From contig JAMZAV010003135.1 of NCBI GenBank assembly GCA_024449915.1, positions 1 through 64,000 on the forward strand: a stretch of 64,000 nucleotides of DNA, given 5' to 3'. The position numbers and the translations under genes are program-made. How positions within the stretch are numbered: position 1 is the stretch's first letter; every line of letters starts with the position of its first letter. The notes beneath the pieces are model-generated. The model made no database searches, was not told the origin of the DNA, and worked only from the letters and a program-made list of their open reading frames with translations. This DNA comes from Sweltsa coloradensis (lineage: Eukaryota > Arthropoda > Insecta > Plecoptera > Chloroperlidae). Shown here piece by piece: positions 42,830 to 53,995 of the stretch.

Positions 42830-43130
42830 TCATGTTGTAGCGCCTGCGCCTCGCCAAGTGCGCATACAATACAAAGGGGTTGGGGAGGGGTAGTGGGACA
42901 GGGCAGTCGAGGCAGAGGTGGAGGTTGAGGACGTTAAATGACTTTTAACTTGCCTATTCAGGCGTCTTGCCTGGACTTTTGTTAGCAGGCCAGGGTCCAC
43001 GTCATGTTCAAAGTCAACATCTTCCAAATCATTTATGTTTGTGACCCCCTGGCCCGCCAATACCGGTTCAAGTAGACTAATATCCACCTCACTGACAATT
43101 CGATTTAACAAACGAAAGTACATTGTCCAT
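42830..43130 (-). pseudogene. SAM-domain-like exon fragment
   Basis: The frame reads DISLLEPVLAGQGVTNINDL and then LLTKVQARRLNRQVK, the helix pattern of a SAM domain including the closing Q-A-R helix. A candidate acceptor (CTTCTTCCCAG, 43131 up) is followed by ATG in another frame (MDNVLSFVKSNCQ), so one frameshift is likely. A Ser/Thr-rich tail follows. It may belong to the same uncharacterised SAM family as the exon at 61492-61614. Function unknown. Confidence 0.45.
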
Positions 43131-43235
43131 CTGGGAAGAAGTGCATAGTACAATTTTAAAACATAATATTCACACTTATTTTATCATTGTACTCAACATG
43201 CACCATTTTGCACCCTTACTTTGATAGTAGCCACA

Positions 43236-43260
43236 AAATATATATATATATATATATATA
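43236..43260. repeat. (TA)n at left border of Penelope-like element
   Basis: About 24 bp of TA repeats directly abut the element. A matching (TA)n lies at 47154-47177 at its other border. Confidence 0.9.
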
Positions 43261-44312
43261 ATGGGTTTCCTAACCGGTTGTTCCACAAGGCTTGGAAAAG
43301 AAGAACCAGAGCAGAAGAAACTCAAGTCGATCCAGTAGACAAACCAAGAGCCACTGCATATTTGCCATATGTTCGAGGGACCACCGACCGAATTGGCAAA
43401 CTACTGGCTATTGAAAACATCAAAACGGTCTTTTCGACAGATAGAACCTTAGGCGAAATGATTGGTAGCCACAAAGACAAGATTCATTTGGAGGGTTGGG
43501 GCGTCTACGAGATTCCGTGTGGAGACTGTTCGCAGACATATGTTGGACAAACTGGTCGAAATATGTCGATGCGTCTACAGGAACACAAACTCGCCGTCAA
43601 CAAGATGGAAACAACATCTGCTTTGGCACAACATGTCAAGAAGGAGGGTCATTCCATTGATTTTGACGGAATGAGGCCTCTTGCCATGGTAAGCCATCTA
43701 TATAGTCAAATCGTCAGAGAGGCAGTGGAAATTGAAAAGCGCCCACTCAATCTTAACAAACGAGACGATGGCAAGCGTTTGGCTCAATCGTGGAAGCCTG
43801 CTTTGATTGAGAGGTTAGTCAAAGAAAGCGGTATAGCGGCTGATAGAGTGCCTGCAGTTCTAGACGAACGTGGGACGTCCGGACGGACCCAACCATCTTG
43901 TCTAGAAATTTGGAATCCAGCAGAATGACTAGAAGTCATACTGCAGCTCTTGAAAAGTATGAGACTGAGCCGCCTGTGGTACCAAGACATGAAGACAGCG
44001 ATAGGCCTGCTAGAATGGTAACAAGAAGTCACACTCACATGCAACCAAGTGATTTGATTTTAGGTTCACTGCAATTGGATCTTTGTAATTTTTATGTTTG
44101 CAAGGTAGTGTGTTTTTTGTTTCTATTTGTTTATTTTTATAATGCTGTTGTTGTTTTATTGAATTTTTGTTTTTAACCTTCCCTTGAAATGGAAACATAG
44201 TTTTTCTGAAACGTTGGGATTAAAGTTATTTTTTATAATACTGTGCGTGATTATTTACCGTAAAGATACTTAAAACATTAACCATGGATCACGAAAGCTT
44301 AAGACAAAACAT
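43261..44312 (+). repeat. Left pLTR of Penelope-like element (encodes GIY-YIG part)
   Basis: The frame is open from 43221 to 43928: RT thumb end (FHKAWKRRTRAEETQVDP, AYLPYVRGTTDRIGK), linker, then GIY-YIG core GVYEIPCGDCSQTYVGQTGR with EHK helix. A C-terminal basic tail is shifted at about 43875 (GGGACGTCC versus GGGACGGTCC at right). It keeps the G at 43464-43466 that the right copy lacks. Differs from the right pLTR by a handful of substitutions and 1-bp indels. Confidence 0.85.
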
Positions 44313-46895
44313 TATTCGCCTCTACGGGGAGGAGACATTTTCTCGTGTGAGTCTATTTGGTGCACTGCGGTGCAAGAAAGAAATAGCTTTGTGCGATCTG
44401 AGCTTTTTACTACGATGCAGATACCACAAGGTAATACCAAATTTTCTCCGTTTAAAATTTAATAAGATTACACCTAGCACTTGTAGAATTCTAAACAATG
44501 CTAGCATGAGCCTTCTGAGAGATTGCATTTCTGACAAATACCGTACATTGGATCGCATGTCAAATCAACTTTTCAACCTACACAACACCCTTTGTAGAGA
44601 TTTGCATCCTATCCTACTCGATAAAATAGACAACCTTACAATGTGTCGAGCTTTAAACAATGCTGATATGGCTAGAACTCGTCAGAAGAACAAGTTTGAT
44701 AGGCTACAAAACAATGCTTCTTGGCGTAGGCCTACCGTCTCAACCAACTACAAACTAAACCCAGACAAGGTTGTTGCGAATTTTTCTTCCGTACAGCTTA
44801 ACGAAGCTAGCAAGAATGTTTTAAGTAAAGGTTTTAACTTCGCTGTTGCTCCAAAGAAGCTACCTGTGGAAAGAATTATTTGTGGCGTAGAAACTGCAAT
44901 TATGGGTTTACCTGATGCACTAGCTGAACAGATAAGACAAGATACCTCATCCATTCTTAGAAAATCCAAGCCTCCAGCCCGCAACATCACGAAAGAAGAG
45001 TTTCAAGCTTTAAACCAACTTAAAAATAACCCAAACATCACAATACTTCCTGCAGATAAAGGTAATGCTACCGTAGTTATGGACACTATTGACTATAGGG
45101 AGAAAATGTCTAGGATTTTAGAAGATCCTACATACGTACTAACTGAGGCAAAACCCAACAGTTTACTTAGAAAAGAAGACCAAGTCTCTAATTGTTGCGT
45201 CCCCTATTGACAAACAAACTCAGAAGTATCTCATTCCTAGAGAGAAGTCATCTCGAATCCCTCGTCTGTATGGACTTCCAAAGATCCACAAAGCAAACTT
45301 ACCATTAAGACCGATTGTCAGTGCAGTAGGATCACCTACACAGGCTCTGGCAAAACATCTCGCTAATTGTTTGCAGCCCTTTTCTGAAGATGCAAAATCT
45401 TACGTGAAAAAACTCTGCCACATTTCATAAGTCTTCTGGATAACATCAGGCTAGACCCAGGCGATATATTGGTGAGTTTCGACGTTGTTTCTTCTCTCTT
45501 CACTAAGGTACCAGTAGATGAAGCTATGAAAATAATCTCAGAAAAATACCCTGTCGCAAAGCATGTCGTCACTTTGTCGCAGCATTGTATGTCATCTACA
45601 TACTTTGTTTATGAAGGACAATTCTATAAACAAGTCATAGGCGCACCGATGGGTTCACCATTATCACCAGTGGTAGCAAATTTGTATATGGAAGATTTCG
45701 AGACAGAGCACTCGAATCGTCCCATTACAAACCTCGAGTTTGTTGTTGAGATACATTGACGACTATTTTGTAATTTTGCAACATGGGCAAGAAGAGTCTA
45801 CCGAGTTTTTTAAACCACCTAAACTCTATCCATTCTGACATTCAATTCACCATGGAAGTTGAAGTAGACGGAAAACTGCCTTTCCTTGATGCCTTGATAA
45901 TAAGGAAACCTGATGGACGTTTGGGCCACACTGTATACAGAAAGCCAACTCATACCAATAGGTATTTGCAGGCCTCTTCACATCATCATCCTTCGCAACT
46001 TCGATCAATAGCATTTACTTTGGCTACACGTTCTCGAAGAATAACTGACGAAGAACATTTAGACGAAGAAGGCAAGATTCTACGTGAGGCACTGCTCAGT
46101 AATGGGTTTTCCTACCGGTTGTTCCACAAGGCTTGGAAAAGAAAAACCAGAGCAGAAGAAACTCAAGTCGATCCAGTAGACAAACCAAGAGCCACTGCAT
46201 ATTTGCCATATGTTCGAGGGACCACCGACCGAATTGGCAAACTACTGGCTATTGAAAACATCAAAACGGTCTTTTCGACAGATAGAACCTTAGGCGAAAT
46301 GATTGTAGCCACAAAGACAAGATTCATTTGGAGGGTTGGGGCGTCTACGAGATTCCGTGTGGAGACTGTTCGCAGACATATGTTGGACAAACTGGTCGAA
46401 ATATGTCGATGCGTCTACAGGAACACAAACTCGCCGTCAACAAGATGGAAACAACATCTGCTTTGGCACAACATGTCAAGAAGGAGGGTCATTCCATTGA
46501 TTTTGACGGAATGAGGCCTCTTGCCATGGTAAGCCATCTATCTAGTCGAATCGTCAGAGAGGCAGTGGAAATTGAAAAGCGCCCACTTCAATCTTAACAA
46601 ACGAGACGATGGCAAGCGTTTGGCTCAATCGTGGAAGCCTGCTTTGATTGAGAGGTTAGTCAAAGAAAGCGGTATAGCGGCTGATAGAGTGCCTGCAGTT
46701 CTAGACGAACGTGGGACGGTCCGGACGGACCCAACCATCTTGTCTAGAAATTTGGAATCCAGCAGAATGACTAGAAGTCATACTGCAGCTCTTGAAAAGT
46801 ATGAGACTGAGCCGCCTGTGGTACCAAGACATGAAGACAGCGATAGGCCTGCTAGAATGGTAACAAGAAGTCACACTCACAATGCAACCAAGTGA
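44284..46895 (+). pseudogene. Penelope-like RT-GIY-YIG polyprotein, broken
   Basis: Starts ATG at 44284 (MDHESLRQNIIRLYGEE). A 308-codon N-terminal frame ends after ILPADKGNATVVMD (RT1). Successive frames then give RLYGLPKIHK, SFDVVSSLFTKVP (palm A, with one extra Ser), GAPMGSPLSPVVANLYMED (motif B), YIDDYF (catalytic motif C), FLDALIIRKPDG and VYRKPTHTNRYLQ, then the thumb and GIY-YIG nuclease with the C-x2-C pair. Frameshifts lie near 45180, 45395, 45710, 45830, 46305 and 46590. Nuclease plus RT of this form defines Penelope/Poseidon-type PLEs, which prime at nicked DNA. Introns not seen. Confidence 0.88.
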
Positions 46896-47155
46896 TTTGA
46901 TTTTAGGTTCACTGCAATTGGATCTTTGTAATTTTCTATGTTTGCAAGGTAGTGTGTTTTTTGTTTCTATTTGTTTATTTTTATAATGCTGTTGTTGTTT
47001 TATTGAATTTTTGTTTTTAACCTTCCCTTGAAAATGGAAACATAGTTTTTCTGAAACGTTGGGATTAAAGTTATTTTTTATAATACTGTGCGTGATTATT
47101 TACCGTAAAGATACTTAAAACATTAACCATGGATCACGAAAGCTTAAGACAAAAC
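46101..47155 (+). repeat. Right pLTR of Penelope-like element
   Basis: Direct repeat of 43261-44312, including the GIY-YIG and the 3' region with CTGAAACGTTGGGATTAAAG and the first 28 bp of the next unit. Relative to the left copy it has lost one G (ATTGTAGCC versus ATTGGTAGCC), which breaks the frame before the nuclease. Confidence 0.88.
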
Positions 47156-47179
47156 ATATATATATATATATATATATTA

Positions 47180-48860
47180 AATTTAAAGGACATGACAACC
47201 CTGGTATTTCCCGCTGATGTAAAGAACCTAATTTGTTTTAATGACTAAATAATGGCGAAAACCAGAAGTCGCTAACTTGAAGCAGTAGTTAATTACACGT
47301 GATTGAATAACAATAATATAGGTGGGTGCGCGCGCATCCAAAAATCGTGACGTAAAGATTGAGAAAAGTCGAGTCTTTTCCCCGACCTCAGATTACTGGT
47401 CAGCGCTGTAAAGAACTCTCTCTCTGTAGAAGAAGATATAGTGTTTAGACGAAAACCAAAAGCTTCATCAAGTTCAGTGGTCTTCTCTCTACAAGCATGT
47501 TGCTAAAGTCAACCTTGTAGAAAACAAAACATAGTTTTGGATTATTAAAAAAAAAACACGCTAAAAACGACAAATATATCGTTCTTTCAGAGACCTTGAA
47601 AGCCAGTAAAATTGACCAAATGTGAAAATATTTTGACACCCACATGTAGCAGAAGCAATGCAAAAAAAACACAATAATTATTATGATTCGTTTCAAATAT
47701 GCGTGTATGTGCGTGATATACTAATGCGTGCTTTTGTTGAGAAATCACGCGCGAGCGTCTTATGAAGGTAGCAGCCCCGTGGCACTCGCGATGCAACTTT
47801 TCATAAAACATCAGACTCTAAGGTACTTGTTATGTTGCCTCTTCTTGCGGGGACTCAACGGCTGTGAGTCTCCCGTACAAAGCCATGGAACCTGTTCGAC
47901 AAAATTCTGGATTTTATTTCGTTGTTGGCTCGTTAGTCAAAACAGCGAAACACATTAAAATTATTATTCTCAATCGCACAATAAAGATGATCATAATAAT
48001 ATTACAGGAACACGCGTTATTCTCTCAAGAAGTGCACATAAATTTAATTGGGCTTTCAAATATGCAATAGCAATGAGATAACACAATCAGTCATGATTAC
48101 CTTCATTATGACAATTATGTGGATTTATCATGGCTGCATTTGCTGCTCCTGCAAATGGGAGGAATCCTACATACACTCAAAATTCCTCAGGAAAAGTCTC
48201 CTGGATTTTCTTTATTGTGCACGCAAGAATTACGACCCGTTTTCCCTTGCCTAGATTAGTCCAATTGTTTATCAAATATACAAACCGTCTATATGCAAGA
48301 TAACGCCATCCCTTATTAGTAATTGCCTTGCTCAATTCTCGTTTCTTAAATTGATTGGAAGTGGTTTAAATCAAATTTTGTCTAAGATAATAAAGTCCGG
48401 CACTTGATATTATATGATGTTGAAAAGTCGGGTGGTTAACTATGCAGCCGTAATCTCCTTCGTTGATTAAAGGCACTACGGCATCGTTTTCTGAACAGCA
48501 AACACTCCATTACTCGGCATAGATTTGCACTCGCCGTACTTGCACCAAAATAATGATTTCGTTCTTTCCGCCATTTGAATAAGTTTTAGCCTTTCTCCTC
48601 ACGTCGACGTCTATTTTCTAATATCTCTTCAACTGTATATTCAGGTTCGTACATGCATGTTGTAAAAGCTGCCATAATGAAAACAATAATTAAAACGTAA
48701 ATGACAAGTGAGCAAAGGGACCCTTATTATAGTTATTAATATTATTTACCTACACACAACGGCACGCACTCAAAACTGTGGACCCGCGGCTAAAATATAA
48801 ACACTAATTTACAGAGTGTCGCCGTCTAGGAAAGGATGGCAATAATAAACGCCTTCAAAT
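47180..48860. other. Gene-poor stretch
   Basis: No frame with a recognisable motif. ORFs up to 83 codons on either strand look random. No repeat shared with other parts of the window was found except microsatellite-like AT DNA. Confidence 0.45.
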
Positions 48861-48861
48861 T

Positions 48862-49187
48862 CCAACTCGACACCTTCTCGCGGTTTGGCCCGTGAATAGG
48901 GGAGTTTCACTCCCTGAAACTAATGGCGAGCTCTGGGTCGTCGTCGGGGAACCCCTTCCCTTTGACTACCTCCCCGACGGCGACGATAAAGACAACCCGG
49001 ACGGATGATGACACAGACGGAGACGACCACGACGTGGGGGAACCCCTGCCCTCCCCATATGCTTGTGGCTGGTTCTGACCAGCACAGGCCTGTCTACCCC
49101 TTGTCCCCCCGCGTCATCCCTTACGTCCCTCCCATCGTCTCGATTAGCCAAGTTGCATAAATATGAGACGTTAAGCAATATCCAATC
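48862..49187 (+). repeat. Family E retroposon, full-length copy
   Basis: From TTCCAACTCGACACC to GCAATATCCAATCC. All landmarks present, and close to the copies at 51617 and 59394. No tRNA box pair could be convincingly placed, so its RNA polymerase and class (SINE or LINE tail) are open. Confidence 0.9.
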
Positions 49188-49189
49188 CA

Positions 49190-50639
49190 AAATACTAAGA
49201 AATAAACTTGAACACCTTTGTCTTAAAATTTATAAAAACACGCAGTTACTGTTCACACTATGAATAAACACGCGGGTACTGTTCTCCATGGTTACTTTAC
49301 TTAGTTCACATAATAACCAACACTCGGAAAGTAAGATTATGAAGAAAAATCGGTCAAAGAATACTTCAAGCAGACAAACACAAATCTACTACTTTGTAGG
49401 TAAATTAGATAATAATGTCATACATAAAATGCCAATATTTTAACACTTAGCGCACGCAACAATAGAGTGGGCCAAATGGAAGACATTATGATTGAAAATA
49501 AAACACAAGTTTTGCGTAAATCAAATGGTCTAAGCACATGCCTAGAAGTATACCTTTTCGGTATCAGGTGACATACTACACTGACATTCGAAACAGTTTG
49601 AACACCCCACAATCTTTAGATCGAAATGAAGTAAAGCTATACACATCCTAGCCTGTCAAACCGCGCGTCAACCCTTTTGTTTACCTACTGCGAAGCGACC
49701 ATTGACCCTAATTGCAAGTGCTGTGGCCATTCCAGTGTTATACCATTGGGTATTGTTATACGCACTCCGACGAAAACATTTATGTTACAGATTTCTTTAC
49801 AATATTTTCATACATAGGATGCTTTCGGATTCAATTATCTCTAGGATAATGTCTGCATATTTGCACACTTGGTAAAGCTCTTCAGAATGGCATATCTTCC
49901 CTTTCATATTCATGAAAAAAAGTTTGACTAGTTCACAAAATACTTTTTCTAATGGAATTCGTTGTATCTCAAACCTCAACACGTGGACATGTCCCAGCAC
50001 CTAGGCCTACTAGTATTGTTTGGCATTCTATGGGGAAACCCGCCCTGAATGAGCAGGAGAAGTGGATGACATGAACACACAGCAATATATATATATAATA
50101 CTATAGAGTATGGACCCAAAGGGTAGTTGTTATTGTTTAATAGAGTGGGCCAAATGGAAGACATTATGATTGAAAAAACCCACTTCAGCTTATTTGTTAA
50201 AATAATGTATTTAGTATAAATTGTCAATGTAGGGAACACATCTGTTTTACCCGGTGAGATCCTCTTCTAATAACTAACTTGGTGGGTCTATTAGTTTGTT
50301 TGCATATTATGAATTAATGTTTACGGACTGTTATTAGGATTCAATCCCAGCATTTTGTCTACGACTGAGGAAAGCAATGTAGCTAGCGGAGACGAGTTAC
50401 GAACCCAAGTTACTAAGTACTTATTTTACTATTGTCCATTTTTCTAAACCGAATTCGAATACATACACAATTACGACATGTAAAATCTCAGTCTGGACAG
50501 GATCCGCACAAAATGTGTGAGTTAAGTCGGCGTAAGCCCGTTTGGCTTTAAAAAATGCATATTTTATAGACTATAATTCTTTGCTAGAGACATGTTTACA
50601 GTGGGTGGCATTTGTTGCCAACTTATGACAATAAGCTAG
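49190..50639. other. Spacer with a 36-bp direct repeat
   Basis: GAGTGGGCCAAATGGAAGAC followed by ATTATGATTGAAAA occurs at about 49465 and 50143. The segments around are not otherwise similar. Frames on both strands have no recognisable motif. Confidence 0.5.
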
Positions 50640-51075
50640 AAATCATTCATTCTTCCTCAACGCACGTGGGACAGTTTCCTAGAGTAAGTTCCTTTGGGAG
50701 TTTCAACTACATAGGAATGTGGAGTAGAAGCCATTTGTTTTACACTGGAGGAAATCCAATTCCAATGGGATTGTTCCATCATGATGTTTTCTCCAGGGTT
50801 TAGTGGTGGAGGGGATTGGCCATTTGGCGAAAAAAGGCTATTTTACAGACCTGTTTGTATTCTAGGACTTTCACATGGTGATTTGTATCAAAGGAAGTTT
50901 TTCCGAGGGGTGTTGATATAGGATGCATTGTTCTGGTTCTTCTCCCAAGCCCTCCCCAGGACAAATTTTGTCCTGGGGAGGGGAAAAAACTGTGCTTGAA
51001 CTTGGTGGTAATATTGATGACTTTGGCTAAGATTAAGTTGTGTTTCACCATCTTGCCGTATTGCAGTAGATTCAA
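50640..51075 (-). pseudogene. Ty3/gypsy integrase C-terminal fragment
   Basis: The - strand shows GRRTRTMHPIS (the 'GR.lRt.lP' motif), SFDTNHHVKVLEYKQVCK, AFFRQMANPLHH (the 'yfdr.akpl..L..Ge' block) and, near 50740-50660, TPHSYVVETPKGTYSRKLSHVR, the usual end of gypsy integrases. Several frameshifts and stops. A 33-bp palindrome (50950-50982) interrupts the frame before the GRR motif. Other parts of the element were not found nearby. Confidence 0.7.
50950..50982. repeat. Perfect 16-bp-arm palindrome
   Basis: CCCTCCCCAGGACAAA, one T, then its exact complement. Sits inside the gypsy integrase pseudogene. Confidence 0.95.
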
Positions 51076-51616
51076 TTTTCCGATTTTTTGTTATCTCTTC
51101 AAGGACATTATTTTCGCAGCGCCATGCTGTAACTGAGTTTGTGGGAAAACCAAGGATATCTCATTGCGCCTAGTTTCATTTACAATTTGAACGATTTACA
51201 CTCGCTTTTTGCCGATGACTACCTCTGTTGCCTCGCAGTGTGTGAATTTTCTTTCATAAATGATGTCACCCAATGGTTTCCTCGAGTATGGTGGATTTGT
51301 ACACACAGTTTCGCGACGTCCGTCTTTGAAAATACTTGCTGACCGTGTGAGTGACTAGAGTCTGGACGACCTGTGCAGTCAGAACTGACCCCAGGTGACT
51401 CGAAAACCGGGGTCAAAACCGCCGTGAAGTCGGTTAATTGGCGAACAACGTCCTAAGTAGCCCGTGGACTAGTCGGGCCGGCCGGACGTCTTCTTCTCTC
51501 TTCTGCCTTATCGCTGGAGGTTCCTGCCAGAGGGTAATCTAGCGTTCGACCTCTCTGGCCAAGCGGATCCAAAAGGCGTAGGCAGCGAGTGGTTCTTCTT
51601 CCTCTTCACTTCTTCT
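51076..51616. other. Spacer, GC-richer than its neighbours
   Basis: 51350-51600 is GC-rich and contains TGGCCAAGCGGATCC, a box-A-like word (51559), without a convincing box B. No gene recognised. Confidence 0.4.
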
Positions 51617-51948
51617 CCATTCCAACTCGACACCTTCTCGCGGTTTGGCCCGTGAATGGGGGAGTTTCACTTCCTGAAACTAATGGCGAGCTCTGGGTCG
51701 TCGTCGGGGAACCCCTTCCCTTTGACTACCTCCCCGACGGCGACGACAAAGACAACACGGACGGATGGTGACACAGACGGAGACGACCACAACGTGGGGG
51801 AACCCCTGCCCTCCCCATATGTTTGTGGCTGGTTCTGACCAGCACAGGCCTGTCCACCCCTTGTCCCCCTGCGTCATCCCTTACGTCCCTCCCTTCGTCT
51901 CGATTAGCCAAGTTGCATAAATATGAAATGTAAAGCAATATCCAATCA
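51617..51948 (+). repeat. Family E retroposon, full-length copy
   Basis: TTCCAACTCGACACC to AATATCCAATCAA. Immediately followed by a second, truncated copy. Opposite-strand ORFs are shadows. Confidence 0.9.
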
Positions 51949-52190
51949 ACCCTTCCCTTTGACTACCTTCTCGACGGCGACGACAATGACAACACGAACG
52001 GATGATAACACAGACGGAGACGACCACGACGTGGGGGAACCCCCGCCCTCCCCATTTGCTTGTGGCTGGTTCTGACCAGCACAGGCCTGTCCACCCCTTG
52101 TTCCCCTGCGTCACCCCTTACATCCCTCCCTTCGTCTCGATTAGCCAAGTTGCATAAATATGAGACGTTAAGCAATATCCAATCAATAAC
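51949..52190 (+). repeat. Family E retroposon, 5'-truncated copy in tandem
   Basis: Starts inside the family at CCCTTCCCTTTGACTACC, directly joined to the tail of the previous copy, and ends TATCCAATCAATAAC. It has its own substitutions (TTCTCGACGG, CATTTGCTTG), so it is not a simple local duplication of its neighbour. Confidence 0.9.
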
Positions 52191-52389
52191 TTTTTTGAAT
52201 GACAATTAAGTTTGTTTCATTTAATAAGAGATACATTAACTTTACTTTATGTTATAATCACTCTGCAATCTGCAGAAGAGAAGAGAAGAAGAATCTGCAG
52301 CCATAAAAGTGTGTCCTGTTACAATGTATTTCAGCTCAATTTCAAAATTACTTGTGTAAGGCATATATTTTTTATTTAATACACTTTTT

Positions 52390-53120
52390 TTTTTTATACA
52401 TAGTACGAATATAGGCAATGAATATAATACATAAAATTAGTGATACAAATGATGATATACAAACATAATGATGAAATATGAAATTAATGGAAAACATTTC
52501 AATAATAGAATAATATACTAAATCTGAAGGAAAGAAAAACAATGTTAAAATAAGTCATTAAAGAATTCATTAATGGAGTAATAAGATTTTGATAATAAGA
52601 ATTCTTTGAGCTTGGTTTTGAAAGATATTGGTGAAGATAACATTTTAATATAAGTTGGAATTTTGTTATAAATAGTAAGGCAAAGATAGTGAGGACTTTT
52701 GGAATATAGGGACGTATTGTGAGAAGGAACATGGATTTAGCCTGATGAACGAGTTGAGTAGGAGTGAATGGAAGAGTTTTGGGGGAAGAGAGATGGATTA
52801 TTGTTGACGAATATGGCTGCTTGATGAATAAGGGAGCCAGCAAGAGTAAGAATATTAAGGGCAGGAAATAAACTTCTGCACTACCTCAGTCTAGAGGCCC
52901 CAGCAATGATACGAACCGCTCGCTTTTATAGAATGAAAATTCGTTTCACCTGGGACGAGGCTCCCCAGAACAAAATACCGTACGAAATATGGGAGTGAAT
53001 CAGGGCATGGTAAGAAAGCTTAAGGGAGAGAGGGCCGACAATCTTCTTTAATCTTCTTAGAACAAAACAACCACTCTTGATTCTAGATGCTACATGAGGT
53101 GAGGTACATGAGGTGACCAC
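52390..53120 (-). pseudogene. LINE RT C-terminal region and 3' end
   Basis: 53120-52926 reads SGCFVLRRLKKIVGPLSLKL, then YHALIHSHISYGILFWGASS and KRIFIL, the thumb signature of RTE/Jockey-like non-LTR elements. After a frameshift, 52843-52499 gives the C-terminal domain with LAPLFIKQ and FLLTIRPYIPKVL-like text. 5' truncated at about 53120, next to a gypsy fragment. T-rich DNA at 52370-52395 may be the A-tail. Confidence 0.7.
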
Positions 53121-53172
53121 TCTAATAAATCGGAAAGCGTGAGACCTAAGAGCTTAACTGTAGAAGCACGAG

Positions 53173-53400
53173 CTATGCTTGATCCATCGATTCGGATATG
53201 GGGCCTAACTTACCCAGTCCGAACACTATGGAATTAAGTTCCTTTTCTATTTGCGCATACGCCTGTTCGGTTTCGGACAGTCTGCGCGATGCAAATGCAA
53301 TGGGGTGACCATCTTGGACCAAACATGACCCCATCCCATCCATCGACGAGTCCACCTGGAGCACTAACAGTTTGCCCTGATCAAAGTACGATAACGCTGG
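53173..53400 (-). pseudogene. Ty3/gypsy RNase H fragment
   Basis: The - strand gives ALSYFDQGKLLVLQVDSSMD, then GSCLVQDGHPIAFASRRLSE and YAQIEKELNSIVFG, the standard gypsy RT-RNase H junction and first RNase H motifs with the catalytic Asp and Glu. Cut after VFGLGKLGP. A frameshift separates it from the upstream gag-like part. Confidence 0.8.
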
Positions 53401-53745
53401 TGCGCGACATAGGTTTTAGTTCCCTAAGGCTTGGCACTAGGTGAAGGTCTATGTGTAGGTACTGTAATAGCAACATTTCCATCCTATCTATCGTAATTTC
53501 GCCACTCTGAATGTTGCTAATGTTTTCGTTAATTTTCACAAATTCAGCTCGTACAAAATTTACACAGTTCTCTTGCATATCAACTTTTTTGCTGTGTTAG
53601 TGCCGCTCTGATATATGCGCTGGGTGTGGCCCTCTTGACTACATTTCTTGCATTTCGTGGTCGTCTTTGGCTCATTGCAATTACGAGACACGTGCCCGTA
53701 CTTATCGCAATTATAGCACAGTATTTCCCCACTGCCGTTTCTCAA
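53401..53745 (-). pseudogene. Gypsy-type Gag zinc-knuckle fragment
   Basis: 53745-53560 encodes two CCHC knuckles: CYNCDKYGHVSRNC and CKKCSQEGHTQRIY (last Cys replaced by Tyr). The following frame to 53400 is helical with no recognised motif (FVKINENISNIQSGE). Joined directly to RNase H, so either an internally deleted gypsy element or two fragments side by side. Confidence 0.65.
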
Positions 53746-53995
53746 AGGTGGTCTAGTGTCTCCAGCCCGTCTGAAATAGTTTGGTGCGCTTGGTGCACAT
53801 TTTTATTTGCTAACGGTCTGTGACGCTACATATTTAACATAACAAAACATCTAAAGATTAACGATGGCTTTCTACGTATAGTTAGGTAAAATTCGCACTG
53901 TTGATGTTCTGTGATTGCATAGTCCTGTAAAAAACACGGAAAATAGTTAAGTTGCATCCACAAAAACATGGTGGTTGTCTGTATGGGGAATGAAC

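Larger units (their letters stand above)
43258..47157 (+). mobile_element. Penelope-like retroelement in pseudo-LTR arrangement
   Basis: A 3'-part copy (43261-44283) precedes a near-complete unit (44284-46895 coding, 3' region to ~47126), and the unit is followed by the first ~30 bp of another unit (ATGGATCACGAAAGC at 47129) before (TA)n. This gives direct terminal repeats of about 1.05 kb, the tandem pLTR form of Penelope elements. Unit length is about 2.84 kb. All copies carry frameshifts, so none is active as read. Confidence 0.88.

Noticed and set aside
44050..44290. Hammerhead ribozyme in the Penelope-like pLTR
   Set aside because: Only CTGAAACG is present; no CTGANGA and no closing stems were found by eye.
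48966..49190. GC-rich ORFs of 60-90 codons inside family E copies (also at 8200-8614, 37928-38192, 51680-52205, 58074-58426, 59495-59713)
   Set aside because: Present on both strands of a noncoding repeat with frames broken between copies; shadow ORFs.
51540..51600. tRNA-like gene (TGGCCAAGCGG box A)
   Set aside because: No acceptable box B or acceptor stem at the right distance.
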